Source: an uncultured Fenollaria sp. (GTDB lineage: Bacteria; Bacillota; Clostridia; Tissierellales; Peptoniphilaceae). From it: a DNA stretch of 31,958 bases. Shown one piece after another: positions 23,438-31,751 of the stretch. The stretch's first letter is position 1. Each line of letters opens with the position of its first letter. The translations under genes and the position numbers were made by a program. The stretch covers positions 1 through 31,958 of the forward strand of contig NZ_CAKPYL010000011.1 in NCBI RefSeq assembly GCF_934202865.1, read 5' to 3'. A model generated the notes under the pieces. The model did not search any database. It was given only the letters and a program-made list of their open reading frames with translations, and was not told the origin of the DNA.

Positions 23438-24553
23438 ATGAAAAGAAAATTTTTACTATTGTTATCAATTTTAATCATGGCTTCACTAGTAATAGTTGGC
23501 TGCGGTAAAAAAGATGACAACGAAACAAAACCAGCTGAAGAAAACACTCAAACTGAAACAGCTGAAAACACAGAAGAAAACACAGAAGAAGAAAATAAAG
23601 ATGAAAAGAACTTTGAAGGCAAAACTTTAAACGTAGTTGCTACAAGTGATTCTTATGTACCTTTATTTGACAAGTTCACTGAACTAACTGGCGCTAAGGT
23701 AGAATTCTTATCTATGTCAAGTGGTGAAGTTATCTCAAGAACTAAGGCTGAAGGAAAGCCAATGGCTGATCTTTGGTTCGGAGGCGGACTTGACGCTTTC
23801 ATGGCTGCTAGAGATGACGGTCTTCTAGAAAACTACACTTCTGATGTAACTGCTACTGTTCCTGAAGAATACAAGGACAAAGACGGCGCATACATCTCTA
23901 AGGGTATCACTGTTGTTGGTTTCATCGTTAACGATGCAATTCTAGAAGAAAAAGGCTTAGAAGCACCTAAGACTTGGAAGGACCTTGCTGATCCTAAATA
24001 TGAACACTTAGTTATCATGAGTAATCCTGCTATATCAGGTACTAACTATGCAGCTCTTAAGGGCTTACTAGACATCTACGGTGAAGAAGAAGGCTGGAAA
24101 GTATTTGAAGGCATCAACAATAACATTGACTTCTACTCAAAGAGAGGTAAAGACCCACAAGAAAAAACTGTTCAAGGCGAATTCGCCATCGGTATAATTC
24201 CTGCTGACAAGAAAGCATTTGACGCAGCTAAGGACAATAACTTAACTGTTATCTATCCAGAAGACGGCGTATGCTGGGTACCAGAAGGAGTTGCTATATT
24301 CAAAGGTAGCGAAAACGTTGACGTTGCAAAGGCTTTCATCGACTTCATGTTAAGTGAAGACGCTCAAAAGATGATTGCTGAAATCGACGGAAAGGACTCT
24401 AACCAACTTATCGTTCCTGGTATCGAAGGCTTTGACCTAGGTTTACCAAAGGACAGACTAGTTAAGGAAGACCTATCAACATTTGGTTCAGACAGAGAAA
24501 GAATCTTAGAAAAGTTTAACGAAATTTCAAAAGGTAAAACTGAAGACAAATAA
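23438..24553 (+). CDS. ABC importer substrate-binding lipoprotein (FbpA/AfuA/PhnS-like)
   Basis: The 371-residue protein has a lipoprotein signal ending in IVGC (Cys22), a Glu/Thr/Asn-rich linker (25-58) and a periplasmic-binding fold of the iron/hexose-phosphate/phosphonate cluster. Typical stretches are ADLWFGGGLDAF, the LVIMSNPAISGTNYAAL domain hinge and SKRGKDP. The Tyr-Tyr pair that binds iron in classical FbpA is not seen, so ferric iron is not certain; phosphate esters or phosphonates are alternatives. It is followed by a terminator hairpin before the permease gene, which would make the binding protein more abundant than the membrane parts. Confidence 0.85.
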   Translation: MKRKFLLLLSILIMASLVIVGCGKKDDNETKPAEENTQTETAENTEENTEEENKDEKNFEGKTLNVVATSDSYVPLFDKFTELTGAKVEFLSMSSGEVISRTKAEGKPMADLWFGGGLDAFMAARDDGLLENYTSDVTATVPEEYKDKDGAYISKGITVVGFIVNDAILEEKGLEAPKTWKDLADPKYEHLVIMSNPAISGTNYAALKGLLDIYGEEEGWKVFEGINNNIDFYSKRGKDPQEKTVQGEFAIGIIPADKKAFDAAKDNNLTVIYPEDGVCWVPEGVAIFKGSENVDVAKAFIDFMLSEDAQKMIAEIDGKDSNQLIVPGIEGFDLGLPKDRLVKEDLSTFGSDRERILEKFNEISKGKTEDK

Positions 24554-24567
24554 GTTTAAATAATCTA

Positions 24568-24602
24568 TAGTGTGATAGTTTTTACTGTCACACTATTTTT
24601 TT
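24568..24602 (+). terminator. Attenuator/terminator between binding protein and permease genes
   Basis: A 12-bp stem TAGTGTGATAGT / ACTGTCACACTA (one G-U pair; 24568-24579, 24584-24595) with a T4 loop is followed by T7. Partial read-through is expected because no strong promoter is seen before the permease gene. Confidence 0.88.
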
Positions 24603-24607
24603 ACATA

Positions 24608-24624
24608 TTAGGCATATAGCCTAA
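24608..24624. promoter_or_regulatory. Palindrome TTAGGC-N5-GCCTAA before permease gene
   Basis: A 6-bp inverted repeat around ATATA lies between the attenuator and the ribosome binding site (TAGGAG) of the permease gene. Its TTAGG...CCTAA arms recall DtxR/IdeR-type metal-regulator boxes but with 7 rather than 9 bases between arms. It could instead be a small RNA hairpin. Confidence 0.3.
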
Positions 24625-24648
24625 ATCATATCAGATATAGGAGTTTAT

Positions 24649-26313
24649 ATGAAAAAGATTAAATCATCTAAGTTAATAGACTACACAATTGCGGCTGTGC
24701 TCTCGGCACTAGTCGTGATCTTCATACTCATCCCCTTTCTTACAGTTTTTAAAGAGAGTTTCTACGTAGATGGTGCTTTTTCCTTAGAGCATTATCAAAA
24801 AATTCTCTCAAACAAAAAACTTATCACAAACACATTTAAGATGGGTGTGCTTACAACACTAGTCGCAACTCTTTCATCATCTTTCGTAGCGATATTTTAT
24901 TATCTATCGAGGAAAAAAGTAAAGACGCTAATCATACTAATACTATCGATCACACTTATCAGCCCGCCTTTCGTCTCATCGCTTAGCTATATCACGCTCT
25001 TTGGTAGACGCGGCCTCATCACATACAAACTTCTTGGCCTAAACATGAACCCTTATGGCATGTGGGGCATAGTCTTTATGCAGGCTCTATCGGATTTGTC
25101 GCTTAACAGTCTTTTGCTAATAGGCTTTCTTCAAAGTCTTGACAAGAGCATAATCAACTCGGCAAGAAGCTTAGGCGCGAGCACTAATGACATCATAGTC
25201 GATATCATTGTTCCCGCAATGAAGAATGGTATCAAAGCTGTCATGATGCTTAGCTTTTTTAGAAGTGTTTCAGACTTCGGTACGCCAGCCATAATCGGAG
25301 GCAATTACGAAGTGCTTGCCCTTGAAAGTTACTTTGAGGTCATTGCCAATGGTAATCTTGGCAGAGCGGCAGCCATGAACGTATTTATTTTAGTTCCAAC
25401 ACTTATCATATTTTTGTTCTCATCAAAGGCAGTTAAGTCTGGTACGCTCGCAAGCGGCTCACCTAGTAAAGAAGAGGTTCCACTAAAGAGAAGCGGCATT
25501 TTATATTACTTAATAAGCGTTTTTGCAATATTTTTTATTTTTTGGATAGTGTCATTATATGCGTCCATCATTTTAAACGCTTTTACTAAGATGCGTGTCG
25601 GCGAACTTGTATTTACTCTTGATAATTTTAAAGATACCAAAGTATTTATAGGCGGCGTCGCACTTAGAAGTATTGTATATAGTATAATCTCAGCCATTGG
25701 CGGCACTTTTATCGGACTGTTGATCGGCTACTATTTAATAATTAAACAATATAAATATATGAAGGTCATTGATACCATAGCAAATCTGCCATATATAATA
25801 CCAGGAACCTTCTTTGGACTAGGCTACCTATTATTCTTTAGGTCGCCTCCTATAGCAATAACAGGAACTGCGGCGATAGTTGTGCTAAACGTTTTATTCA
25901 AGCAGCTGCCATTCTCAACAAGGACATCGGGTGCTGCCATGATGGACATTGACACGAATACGCTTAACTCGATCAGAGACTTAGGCGGCTCATCCATAAA
26001 CGAAATTACTGACGGAGTTTTGCCTCTTTCAAGAAATTCGATAATGATTTCGATGATAAACGCATTCACAACGACGATGACAACTGTCGGAACAATCATC
26101 TTCCTTGTCTACCCTGGCAAGAAGCTGATGACGCTCGTTATGTTTGATGTTATTCAAAGCGGAAAATATGGCGTTGGCTCTGTAATCGCCTTCTACATCA
26201 TATTAATTTGCCTTGCTTTTAACGTGATTTTGAGGCTTTTGATGAGCAGAAATTTTAGAGAAAATATTAAAAATAAATTTACAAAGATATTTGCAAGAAA
26301 GGATGTGAAGTAA
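24649..26313 (+). CDS. ABC importer permease, fused two-domain FbpB type
   Basis: The 554-residue protein has about 12 membrane segments in two homologous halves. Each half holds an EAA-type loop that docks on the ATPase: SARSLGASTNDIIVDIIVP (about 172-190) and SIRDLGGSSINEITDGVLP (about 442-460). Such tandem permeases are typical of Fe(3+), hexose-phosphate and phosphonate (FbpB/AfuB) importers and make a homodimer unnecessary. The ATG follows TAGGAG. Its stop lies immediately before the ATPase start (TAA then ATG), so the genes are coupled. Confidence 0.9.
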   Translation: MKKIKSSKLIDYTIAAVLSALVVIFILIPFLTVFKESFYVDGAFSLEHYQKILSNKKLITNTFKMGVLTTLVATLSSSFVAIFYYLSRKKVKTLIILILSITLISPPFVSSLSYITLFGRRGLITYKLLGLNMNPYGMWGIVFMQALSDLSLNSLLLIGFLQSLDKSIINSARSLGASTNDIIVDIIVPAMKNGIKAVMMLSFFRSVSDFGTPAIIGGNYEVLALESYFEVIANGNLGRAAAMNVFILVPTLIIFLFSSKAVKSGTLASGSPSKEEVPLKRSGILYYLISVFAIFFIFWIVSLYASIILNAFTKMRVGELVFTLDNFKDTKVFIGGVALRSIVYSIISAIGGTFIGLLIGYYLIIKQYKYMKVIDTIANLPYIIPGTFFGLGYLLFFRSPPIAITGTAAIVVLNVLFKQLPFSTRTSGAAMMDIDTNTLNSIRDLGGSSINEITDGVLPLSRNSIMISMINAFTTTMTTVGTIIFLVYPGKKLMTLVMFDVIQSGKYGVGSVIAFYIILICLAFNVILRLLMSRNFRENIKNKFTKIFARKDVK

Positions 26314-27276
26314 ATGTTTTTAGAAGTAAATAATATTTCCAAAAAATATGATGACAAATACGCGATAAAGGACGTGAGCTTCTCTTTGGAGGAAGGCAAG
26401 TTCCTTTGCTTGCTTGGACCGTCCGGCTCGGGTAAGTCAACTATACTTCACTCAATTGGGGGCTTTATCAAGCACGATGGCGATATAGTCCTAGCTGGCA
26501 AGAGCATCAAGGACCTTTCTCCTGAAGATAGAGATGTTTCAACCGTTTTTCAAAGCTTTGGCCTCTTCCCTCACATGAATGTTTTAAAAAATGTTATGTA
26601 CGGACTTAAATTTAAGGAAAAAGATAAATCAAAAAAAGAAAAAGAAGCTGAAGCGAAAGAAGTTTTGCGCGTCGTAGGCCTTTCCGGCTACGAAAAAAGA
26701 TACCCATCTGAGCTATCTGGCGGCGAAAAACAGCGTGTTGCCCTTGCGAGAAGCCTTGTAGTTAGGCCAAAACTTCTGCTTATGGACGAGCCACTAAGCT
26801 CTCTTGACGCAAAACTTCGCAGCGAAATGCAATTTGAAATAAGACGAATACAAAGGGAATTTAACATAACTACCATATTCGTAACACATGACCAAAAAGA
26901 AGCCTTTGTTATGGCTGATGAGATCATCATCATTAATCATGGTGAGATAGCCACTAAGGGCGCCCCTATGGACATTTACAATCATCCGAAAAATGAATTC
27001 GCTCTTGATTTTATCGGCAACAAAAACATTATCAAGGATAAATATGTAAGACCAGAAAAAATTCGTCCTGATGATAATGGCGAAGAATTTATAATTAAGG
27101 ACATAACTTTTAATGGCGAGACCATTGAACTGGATATAGAAAATGATGAGAATAAACTTGAGATGCTGATTTTAAACGACGACGTCAATTATCAAATTGG
27201 CGATAAAATCAAGGTTAAATATGAAATGGAGGACATAGATGAGAGTACTACACGTATTGACACAGCTTCCTGCTAA
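26314..27276 (+). CDS. ABC importer ATPase, FbpC/PotA-like
   Basis: The 320-residue protein has Walker A GPSGSGKST (34-42), a Q-loop (VFQSFGLFPH), the signature LSGGEKQRVALARS, Walker B LLLMDEPLSSLDAK and the H-loop in FVTHDQKEA. Residues 240-305 form a reduced TOBE-like regulatory domain. It energises uptake by the preceding permease. The last 13 codons overlap the start of the glycosyltransferase gene in another frame by 38 bases. The C-terminal tail (ESTTRIDTASC) looks unlike a conserved end and may reflect loss of an earlier stop. Confidence 0.92.
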   Translation: MFLEVNNISKKYDDKYAIKDVSFSLEEGKFLCLLGPSGSGKSTILHSIGGFIKHDGDIVLAGKSIKDLSPEDRDVSTVFQSFGLFPHMNVLKNVMYGLKFKEKDKSKKEKEAEAKEVLRVVGLSGYEKRYPSELSGGEKQRVALARSLVVRPKLLLMDEPLSSLDAKLRSEMQFEIRRIQREFNITTIFVTHDQKEAFVMADEIIIINHGEIATKGAPMDIYNHPKNEFALDFIGNKNIIKDKYVRPEKIRPDDNGEEFIIKDITFNGETIELDIENDENKLEMLILNDDVNYQIGDKIKVKYEMEDIDESTTRIDTASC

Positions 27277-28447
27277 AACTGGTAGCGGTGTATACTTTGC
27301 AAATTTAATATCTGCTTTCAAGGCCGCAGGCGTAGAAAATGCCGCGATATACGGAGCTGAAGAGCAGCACAGAGACCTAATCAATGTGGATGCGGATATG
27401 ATTGAAGAAGTTTTATATGACACGGATGAAGTGCCTTTCCACATCTGCGGTATGAGTGATATCATGCCATACGAGTCGACTATTTATAGCGAAATGAGTG
27501 AAGAGATGATAGATACGATTCTTGACGCTTTTCGCAAGAGACTTGTGAAGGTGAAGGAAGATTTCAAGCCAGACTTAGTTATCGCTCACCACCTAATGTT
27601 TTTGACTGACCTCGTTCGTGAAGTTTTTGACGACGTGAAAGTCATTGGCATTAGCCACGGCACTGACATAAGGCAAATCAAGCAGCACGAGCGCTTCCTA
27701 AAGAGGCTCACTCATCTTAAGGACCTTGATCAAGTATTGACCGTGACTCCAGCCGAGCACGAGCAAATAGTGAAGCTGCTTGGCATAGCTAAGGAAAAAA
27801 TTCACTTAGTTGGCGGCGCTTATAACGACAAAGTCTTCTACCCTAGCAAAAATCATGAAGATGATGGCAAAATCAAACTTATGTACGCTGGGAAGATAGT
27901 TGAGTCAAAAGGGATTTTCGCTCTAGCAGCTGCACTGCCATATCTAGAAAAGAATCACGACAATGTCGAAATGCACATCATAGGAAACGCATCAGATGAA
28001 GATAAAGAAAAGATGATGATGGAGGCGAATTACTCCAAAAATTTATTTATACGAGACGCCGAGAACCAAATGCTTATGGCAGAGGACCTAAGAAGCTCAG
28101 ACATATTCATCTTGCCGTCATACTTCGAGGCGCTTGGCCTAGTTGCCATAGAGGCACTTGCCTGCCACAAACTAGTAGTCGCTTCAGAGATAGATGGGCT
28201 AAGACAATTACTTGGTGAAAAACTTGTAAATAGCGGAATAATCGAGTTTACAAAACTTCCTCGTATACGTGACGTCGATAAACCATATACAGAGGACATT
28301 CACGCCTACGTTGAGAGACTTGCGGCAAATATAGAAAAGCAAATAAATAGACTTGATGAGAATTTATTTACAGAAGAAATTTCAAGAGATCTTCACGAAT
28401 ATTCTTGGACTAATTTGGGAAGACGTATTTTAAATATAATTAAATAG
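27239..28447 (+). CDS. Glycosyltransferase family 4 (GT-B fold)
   Basis: The 402-residue protein has the GT4 layout: an N-terminal Rossmann half starting RVLHVLTQLPAKTGSGVYFANL (shortened here as the first 22 residues, Gly-rich acceptor loop), a middle ISHGTDIRQ segment, and a C-terminal half with KLMYAGKIVESKGI and the E-x7-E motif in SYFEALGLVAIEALA. It should transfer a sugar from a nucleotide donor; acceptor unknown. GGAGG lies 7 bases before the ATG, which is inside the ATPase gene, so expression is coupled to the importer. A link between sugar transfer and import of a phosphorylated substrate is possible but speculative. Confidence 0.85.
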   Translation: MRVLHVLTQLPAKTGSGVYFANLISAFKAAGVENAAIYGAEEQHRDLINVDADMIEEVLYDTDEVPFHICGMSDIMPYESTIYSEMSEEMIDTILDAFRKRLVKVKEDFKPDLVIAHHLMFLTDLVREVFDDVKVIGISHGTDIRQIKQHERFLKRLTHLKDLDQVLTVTPAEHEQIVKLLGIAKEKIHLVGGAYNDKVFYPSKNHEDDGKIKLMYAGKIVESKGIFALAAALPYLEKNHDNVEMHIIGNASDEDKEKMMMEANYSKNLFIRDAENQMLMAEDLRSSDIFILPSYFEALGLVAIEALACHKLVVASEIDGLRQLLGEKLVNSGIIEFTKLPRIRDVDKPYTEDIHAYVERLAANIEKQINRLDENLFTEEISRDLHEYSWTNLGRRILNIIK

Positions 28448-28463
28448 TAAATTTCACATAAAA

Positions 28464-28493
28464 AACGCCTCACAATCGAGGCGTTAATTTTTT
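28464..28493 (+). terminator. Terminator of the ABC importer/GT4 operon
   Basis: A perfect 8-bp stem AACGCCTC / GAGGCGTT (28464-28471, 28478-28485) with a 6-base loop is followed by AATTTTTT, 16 bases after the stop. It abuts the 51-bp array. Confidence 0.9.
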
Positions 28494-28494
28494 G

Positions 28495-28763
28495 CTTATT
28501 TCAAAAAAACGCTAGTTTCTGAAATAAGGATCATATTTTCTCTTCCTTATTTCAAATAATCGATAGTTTCTGAAATAAGAATCATATTTTTACTTTCTTA
28601 TTTCAAAAAGTCAATAGTTTCTGAAATAAGAATCATATTTTTACTTCCTTATTTCAAATAATCATCAGTTTCTGAAATAAGAATCATATTATTACTTCCT
28701 TATTTCAAATAATCATCAGTTTCTGAAATAAGAATTCATTTTTCTCTTCCTTATTTCAAATAA
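28495..28763. repeat. 51-bp tandem repeat array, 5 full copies plus a partial, each with an inverted repeat
   Basis: Copies begin at 28495, 28546, 28597, 28648 and 28699, exactly 51 bases apart, with a 14-base partial copy at 28750. Each starts CTTATTTCA and has TGAAATAAG 16 bases later, so every unit can form a 9-bp hairpin; the loop is the most variable part. On the minus strand four units (28496-28534, 28547-28585, 28598-28636, 28649-28687) hold a 12-codon reading frame of type MILISETxxxLK with a purine-rich AAGGAAG- or AAGAAAG-like stretch before the ATG. The array lies between the convergent GT4 and mrp genes. Function unknown. Confidence 0.95.
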
Positions 28764-28766
28764 AAT

Positions 28767-28795
28767 AAAAAACAGAGTACGAAAATCATACTCTG
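28767..28795 (-). terminator. Terminator of mrp operon
   Basis: On the minus strand a 7-bp stem CAGAGTA / TACTCTG (28795-28789, 28779-28773) with a 9-base loop is followed by T6. It is about 60 bases past the mrp stop; the stretch between is A+T-rich and shows nothing else. Confidence 0.75.
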
Positions 28796-28854
28796 CTATG
28801 TGTTTTAATAAAACTTTCTTTATAAATTTTTATATAAATATTTTTTTGAATAAA

Positions 28855-29658
28855 TTATTCTTCTAGTGCTTTTACTATGCCGTCCAAATCTTTTTCTTCA
28901 ATCAAATCTGCTTGACCCGAGTCAACAAGTCTTGTGTTTTCTGGCTTGAGTGCAAGTGCCGCATAATCTTTTACGCCAAATTTTTCAGCTAGTGCCGCTG
29001 CCTTTGGCTCGCCGAAGATGTAGTGCTTCTTATGGCACTCGTCGCAGATGAAGTACGCCATGTTCTCAACTAAGCCATATACCTTGATATGCATTAGTCC
29101 TGCCATCTTAAAGGCTTTTTGAACTATCATGTCAACAAGCTCTTGACTCGATGTAACTATAACTAATCCGTTTAATGGATATAGCTGATATATACTTAAT
29201 TGTATATCAGATGTTCCTGGTGGCATATCAACCAAAAGATAATCAAGTTCGCCCCAGTTAACGTTTTGGTAGAATTGTCTAAGCGCGCCCATCAGCATAG
29301 GTCCTCTCCAAACGAGTGGATCTGTTTCGTGCTCCATAAGTAAGTTCATTGACACAACTTTTACTCCATTAGCCGCTTCAGCTGGCTCGATGTTGACGCC
29401 ATCTTCTGAAGTGATCATGCCATGAAGACCGTATGATGCTGGTATCGACGGTCCTGTAAGGTCCGCGTCAAGTATACCGACCTTGTATCCTTTTTTTGCC
29501 AAAGCGTTCGCAAGTAGCGTTGTTACGTAGCTTTTGCCAACGCCGCCCTTAGCGCTCACGACGCCTATCACCTTATTTATCTTTGATTTATCATTCGCTT
29601 GTAATTTTTCAAACGCGCACTTATCTTTGCACGCCTTGCAATCGTTGTCACAGCTCAT
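28855..29658 (-). CDS. mrp: Mrp/NBP35-type Fe-S cluster carrier ATPase
   Basis: The 267-residue P-loop protein has a cysteine-rich N-terminus (Cys3, Cys7, Cys10, Cys14) like Nbp35, a deviant Walker A SAKGGVGKS (35-43), LDADLTGPSIP, VDMPPGTSD and a CxxC pair in the MAYFICDECHK stretch that usually binds the bridging cluster in the dimer. It should carry and deliver [4Fe-4S] clusters in the cytoplasm. AGGAGG precedes the ATG, and the M20 gene ends 10 bases upstream, so it is the last gene of a three-gene operon. Confidence 0.92.
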   Translation of the reverse strand: MSCDNDCKACKDKCAFEKLQANDKSKINKVIGVVSAKGGVGKSYVTTLLANALAKKGYKVGILDADLTGPSIPASYGLHGMITSEDGVNIEPAEAANGVKVVSMNLLMEHETDPLVWRGPMLMGALRQFYQNVNWGELDYLLVDMPPGTSDIQLSIYQLYPLNGLVIVTSSQELVDMIVQKAFKMAGLMHIKVYGLVENMAYFICDECHKKHYIFGEPKAAALAEKFGVKDYAALALKPENTRLVDSGQADLIEEKDLDGIVKALEE

Positions 29659-29668
29659 CTAATCCCTC

Positions 29669-30778
29669 CTAAAGTCTATACGCTATAGATAAAAACGCCT
29701 TCACGCCATTCTCTATAGCCTCGTCATTAAATTCATACGCCTCGTCGTGAATGTCCTTTTGATCTTCGCCCACGCCTAGTAGGAAGAATAGTTCTTTCGC
29801 CTTACGCCTATAGTAGCCGAAGTCCTCACTGCTTCTAATTATCTCTTTTCTCTCTTCGAATGGAAGTCCATCCGCATCAATAGCTTTAACGAAGCCCTCA
29901 TAAAGCCCTTCATCATTCACGACCGATAGAAACTCATCCGTACTATTTAATTCTACCACAAAACCCTTCTCTTCTAAAGACTTTTTATATTTATTTTCAA
30001 AAATATTTTTAAGTTTTGCTAAATCATCATCCTTATATGCCCTGAGTGTTAAATCTAGTTCCAAATTTGCTGGCGACACGCCAAAATTTTCTCCGCCAAG
30101 TTTTACGCCGACAACGGTTATAAAAATGTTATCAGAAAATTTTTCGCCTTGAAGAGTAAAATCCTTGTAAGCATCTTTTTTGATAAATGGCTCTATATCT
30201 TTAATAATCTCGCTGCAAGCGTATATCGGATTTAACGAATTTTCTGGTATGGACGCGTGCGACTGCCTGCCAAGTATATTTAATTTTAAGCCAAAAGACG
30301 ATAGAAAAAGTAGTCCCTTCTTCGTAGATATAGTCCCTGTCTTAATTCCAGCGTAGTTATGAAGACCATAAGCCTCAGTAATTTTGTATTTATCAAAAAT
30401 TTCAAGAGCATCAAGCGCTCCGTAACCAGTCTCTTCAGCCGCTTGAAATAAAAAATATACGTTCTTATCAAGCTTAGCCGCATCCATTGAAAGTATAGTC
30501 CCAAGCATTATCGCCATGTGACCATCGTGTCCGCAGCCGTGAAAGCGTGTCTTTGCACTATTCACAATGCTATCCATATCACAGCGCAAAACTATTGATT
30601 TTTTGTCCTCGCCCTTAAAATATCTATATAATAAATAAGATTTGTCCTCAATAAGCTCAAGACCATTAACACCATTCAAAGCATTTTTGATAAAAGCCCT
30701 AGTCTTCTCCTCTTTAAAAGCCTCCTCAGGCATCTTGTGAAGCTCTTTTCTAAAACGAATAAACTTTTCTATATCCAT
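29669..30778 (-). CDS. M20D-family metallo-amidohydrolase
   Basis: The 369-residue protein matches the amidohydrolase (N-acyl-amino-acid/IAA-amino-acid hydrolase) branch of M20. It has RxxLHxxPE near the start (residues 10-18), the HGCGHDGH metal site (about 79-86) with a bridging Cys, FQAAEE with catalytic and ligand Glu, LHN with a ligand His, and the late HDEAYEFND ligand His. It should hydrolyse an amide bond of an N-acylated amino acid or similar small molecule in the cytoplasm; substrate unknown. Its ATG shares a base with the TAA of the TIM-barrel gene (TAATG). Confidence 0.88.
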   Translation of the reverse strand: MDIEKFIRFRKELHKMPEEAFKEEKTRAFIKNALNGVNGLELIEDKSYLLYRYFKGEDKKSIVLRCDMDSIVNSAKTRFHGCGHDGHMAIMLGTILSMDAAKLDKNVYFLFQAAEETGYGALDALEIFDKYKITEAYGLHNYAGIKTGTISTKKGLLFLSSFGLKLNILGRQSHASIPENSLNPIYACSEIIKDIEPFIKKDAYKDFTLQGEKFSDNIFITVVGVKLGGENFGVSPANLELDLTLRAYKDDDLAKLKNIFENKYKKSLEEKGFVVELNSTDEFLSVVNDEGLYEGFVKAIDADGLPFEERKEIIRSSEDFGYYRRKAKELFFLLGVGEDQKDIHDEAYEFNDEAIENGVKAFLSIAYRL

Positions 30779-31674
30779 TATCTATTTATAGACGCAGCCA
30801 TAAGTTTAAATGTGTGTCTATCTCCTCTTAAAGTTCTTGAAAGTTCAAAAATATTCTCGCAAATGGCAAGGCCACCGTAGCCAGAGTCGCCTATATGCTG
30901 AATGTCAGCGCCTAAAATTTTATTTCTAAGTGCAATGTCCCTAATGACTTCCTTTGGCGAACTTTCTTGCGAAGTGCCAATGGTAGTCATGGCAAGCGCG
31001 CCGTTTTTGTGAGCGAGCTCAACTATAGCTCTAACGTCTTCATCGAAAACGCCTGGACATGTGCCAACAGCTGGTACAGAAAGAACATCAGCGCCCGCAT
31101 CTAAAAAGCCCCTGTAAACATCAAGGTCAGCAATCTTTTCATCAACGCCCGATGAATGCATCTTGCCAGCAAAGATAAGTCCGTGGAAATATTTTTTCGC
31201 AAGTTTTATCGCCTCGTTAATACCCTCGTTGTCAACGCCAGTACCAGGGTTTCCAGTAAACATAACGAAGTCGAAGCCCATCTCATCAAGCTTTTTGATA
31301 TTTTCTTCGCTCGCCTTTCTTCCCTCGCTAATATTTTTCTTTTCGCTAAACATATTCTTGTCTTGAATTGGTTCAAGATTTAAACCGATAGGTCTCTTTA
31401 CAAGATTTTTTAGCTTTTTAATGATATCGTCACCACTATAATCAAGTCCCTTGATTTTCTTTTCATTCACATCAAAGAAATTTAATAAAATTAGGTCAGC
31501 ACCAAAAGCCTTAGCAAGTTCAGACGATGTCACACCATAAGTCGCAGGCTCTTGAACCACAACATTTTCAGACAAAACAATTCTCGCTTCACAAGACTTA
31601 ATCGCTTGTTTCAATTCATCTTTATTTAAATTAATGATCTCGTCACCACTAAGATCAAAAAATCTCTTTAGCAT
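30778..31674 (-). CDS. TIM-barrel protein of unknown function (DUF7916-like, often misnamed HAD-like hydrolase)
   Basis: The start at 31674 has AGAGGTGAT upstream; a longer frame to 31737 lacks one. The 298-residue protein looks like a beta/alpha barrel: alternating strands such as ARIVLSENV, LILLNFF, RPIGLNLEP, FDFVMFTG, GLIFAGKMH, ADVLSVPAVG and ALAMTTIGTSQ, with Gly-rich ends (GNPGTGVDN, GDSGYGG) that could bind phosphate. It resembles a conserved family in anaerobic Firmicutes that databases often label haloacid dehalogenase-like, but the HAD DxDxT motif is absent. No substrate can be named. It is the first gene of the operon with the M20 enzyme and mrp. Confidence 0.65.
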   Translation of the reverse strand: MLKRFFDLSGDEIINLNKDELKQAIKSCEARIVLSENVVVQEPATYGVTSSELAKAFGADLILLNFFDVNEKKIKGLDYSGDDIIKKLKNLVKRPIGLNLEPIQDKNMFSEKKNISEGRKASEENIKKLDEMGFDFVMFTGNPGTGVDNEGINEAIKLAKKYFHGLIFAGKMHSSGVDEKIADLDVYRGFLDAGADVLSVPAVGTCPGVFDEDVRAIVELAHKNGALAMTTIGTSQESSPKEVIRDIALRNKILGADIQHIGDSGYGGLAICENIFELSRTLRGDRHTFKLMAASINR

Positions 31675-31710
31675 ATAATCACCTCTTATATATATGTACC
31701 CATTAAGATA

Positions 31711-31741
31711 ATAAAATAGGTGAAGATTTCTCTCCACCTAT
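31711..31741 (-). terminator. Terminator of the right-edge ABC gene
   Basis: On the minus strand a 10-bp stem with one G-U pair (31740-31731, 31726-31717) capped by a GAAA tetraloop is followed by TTTTATT, about 10 bases past the stop. Confidence 0.75.
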
Positions 31742-31751
31742 AATCAATATA

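Noticed and set aside
28495..28763. CRISPR array
   Set aside because: The whole 51-bp unit repeats without unique spacers, and no cas gene is near; it is a tandem repeat.
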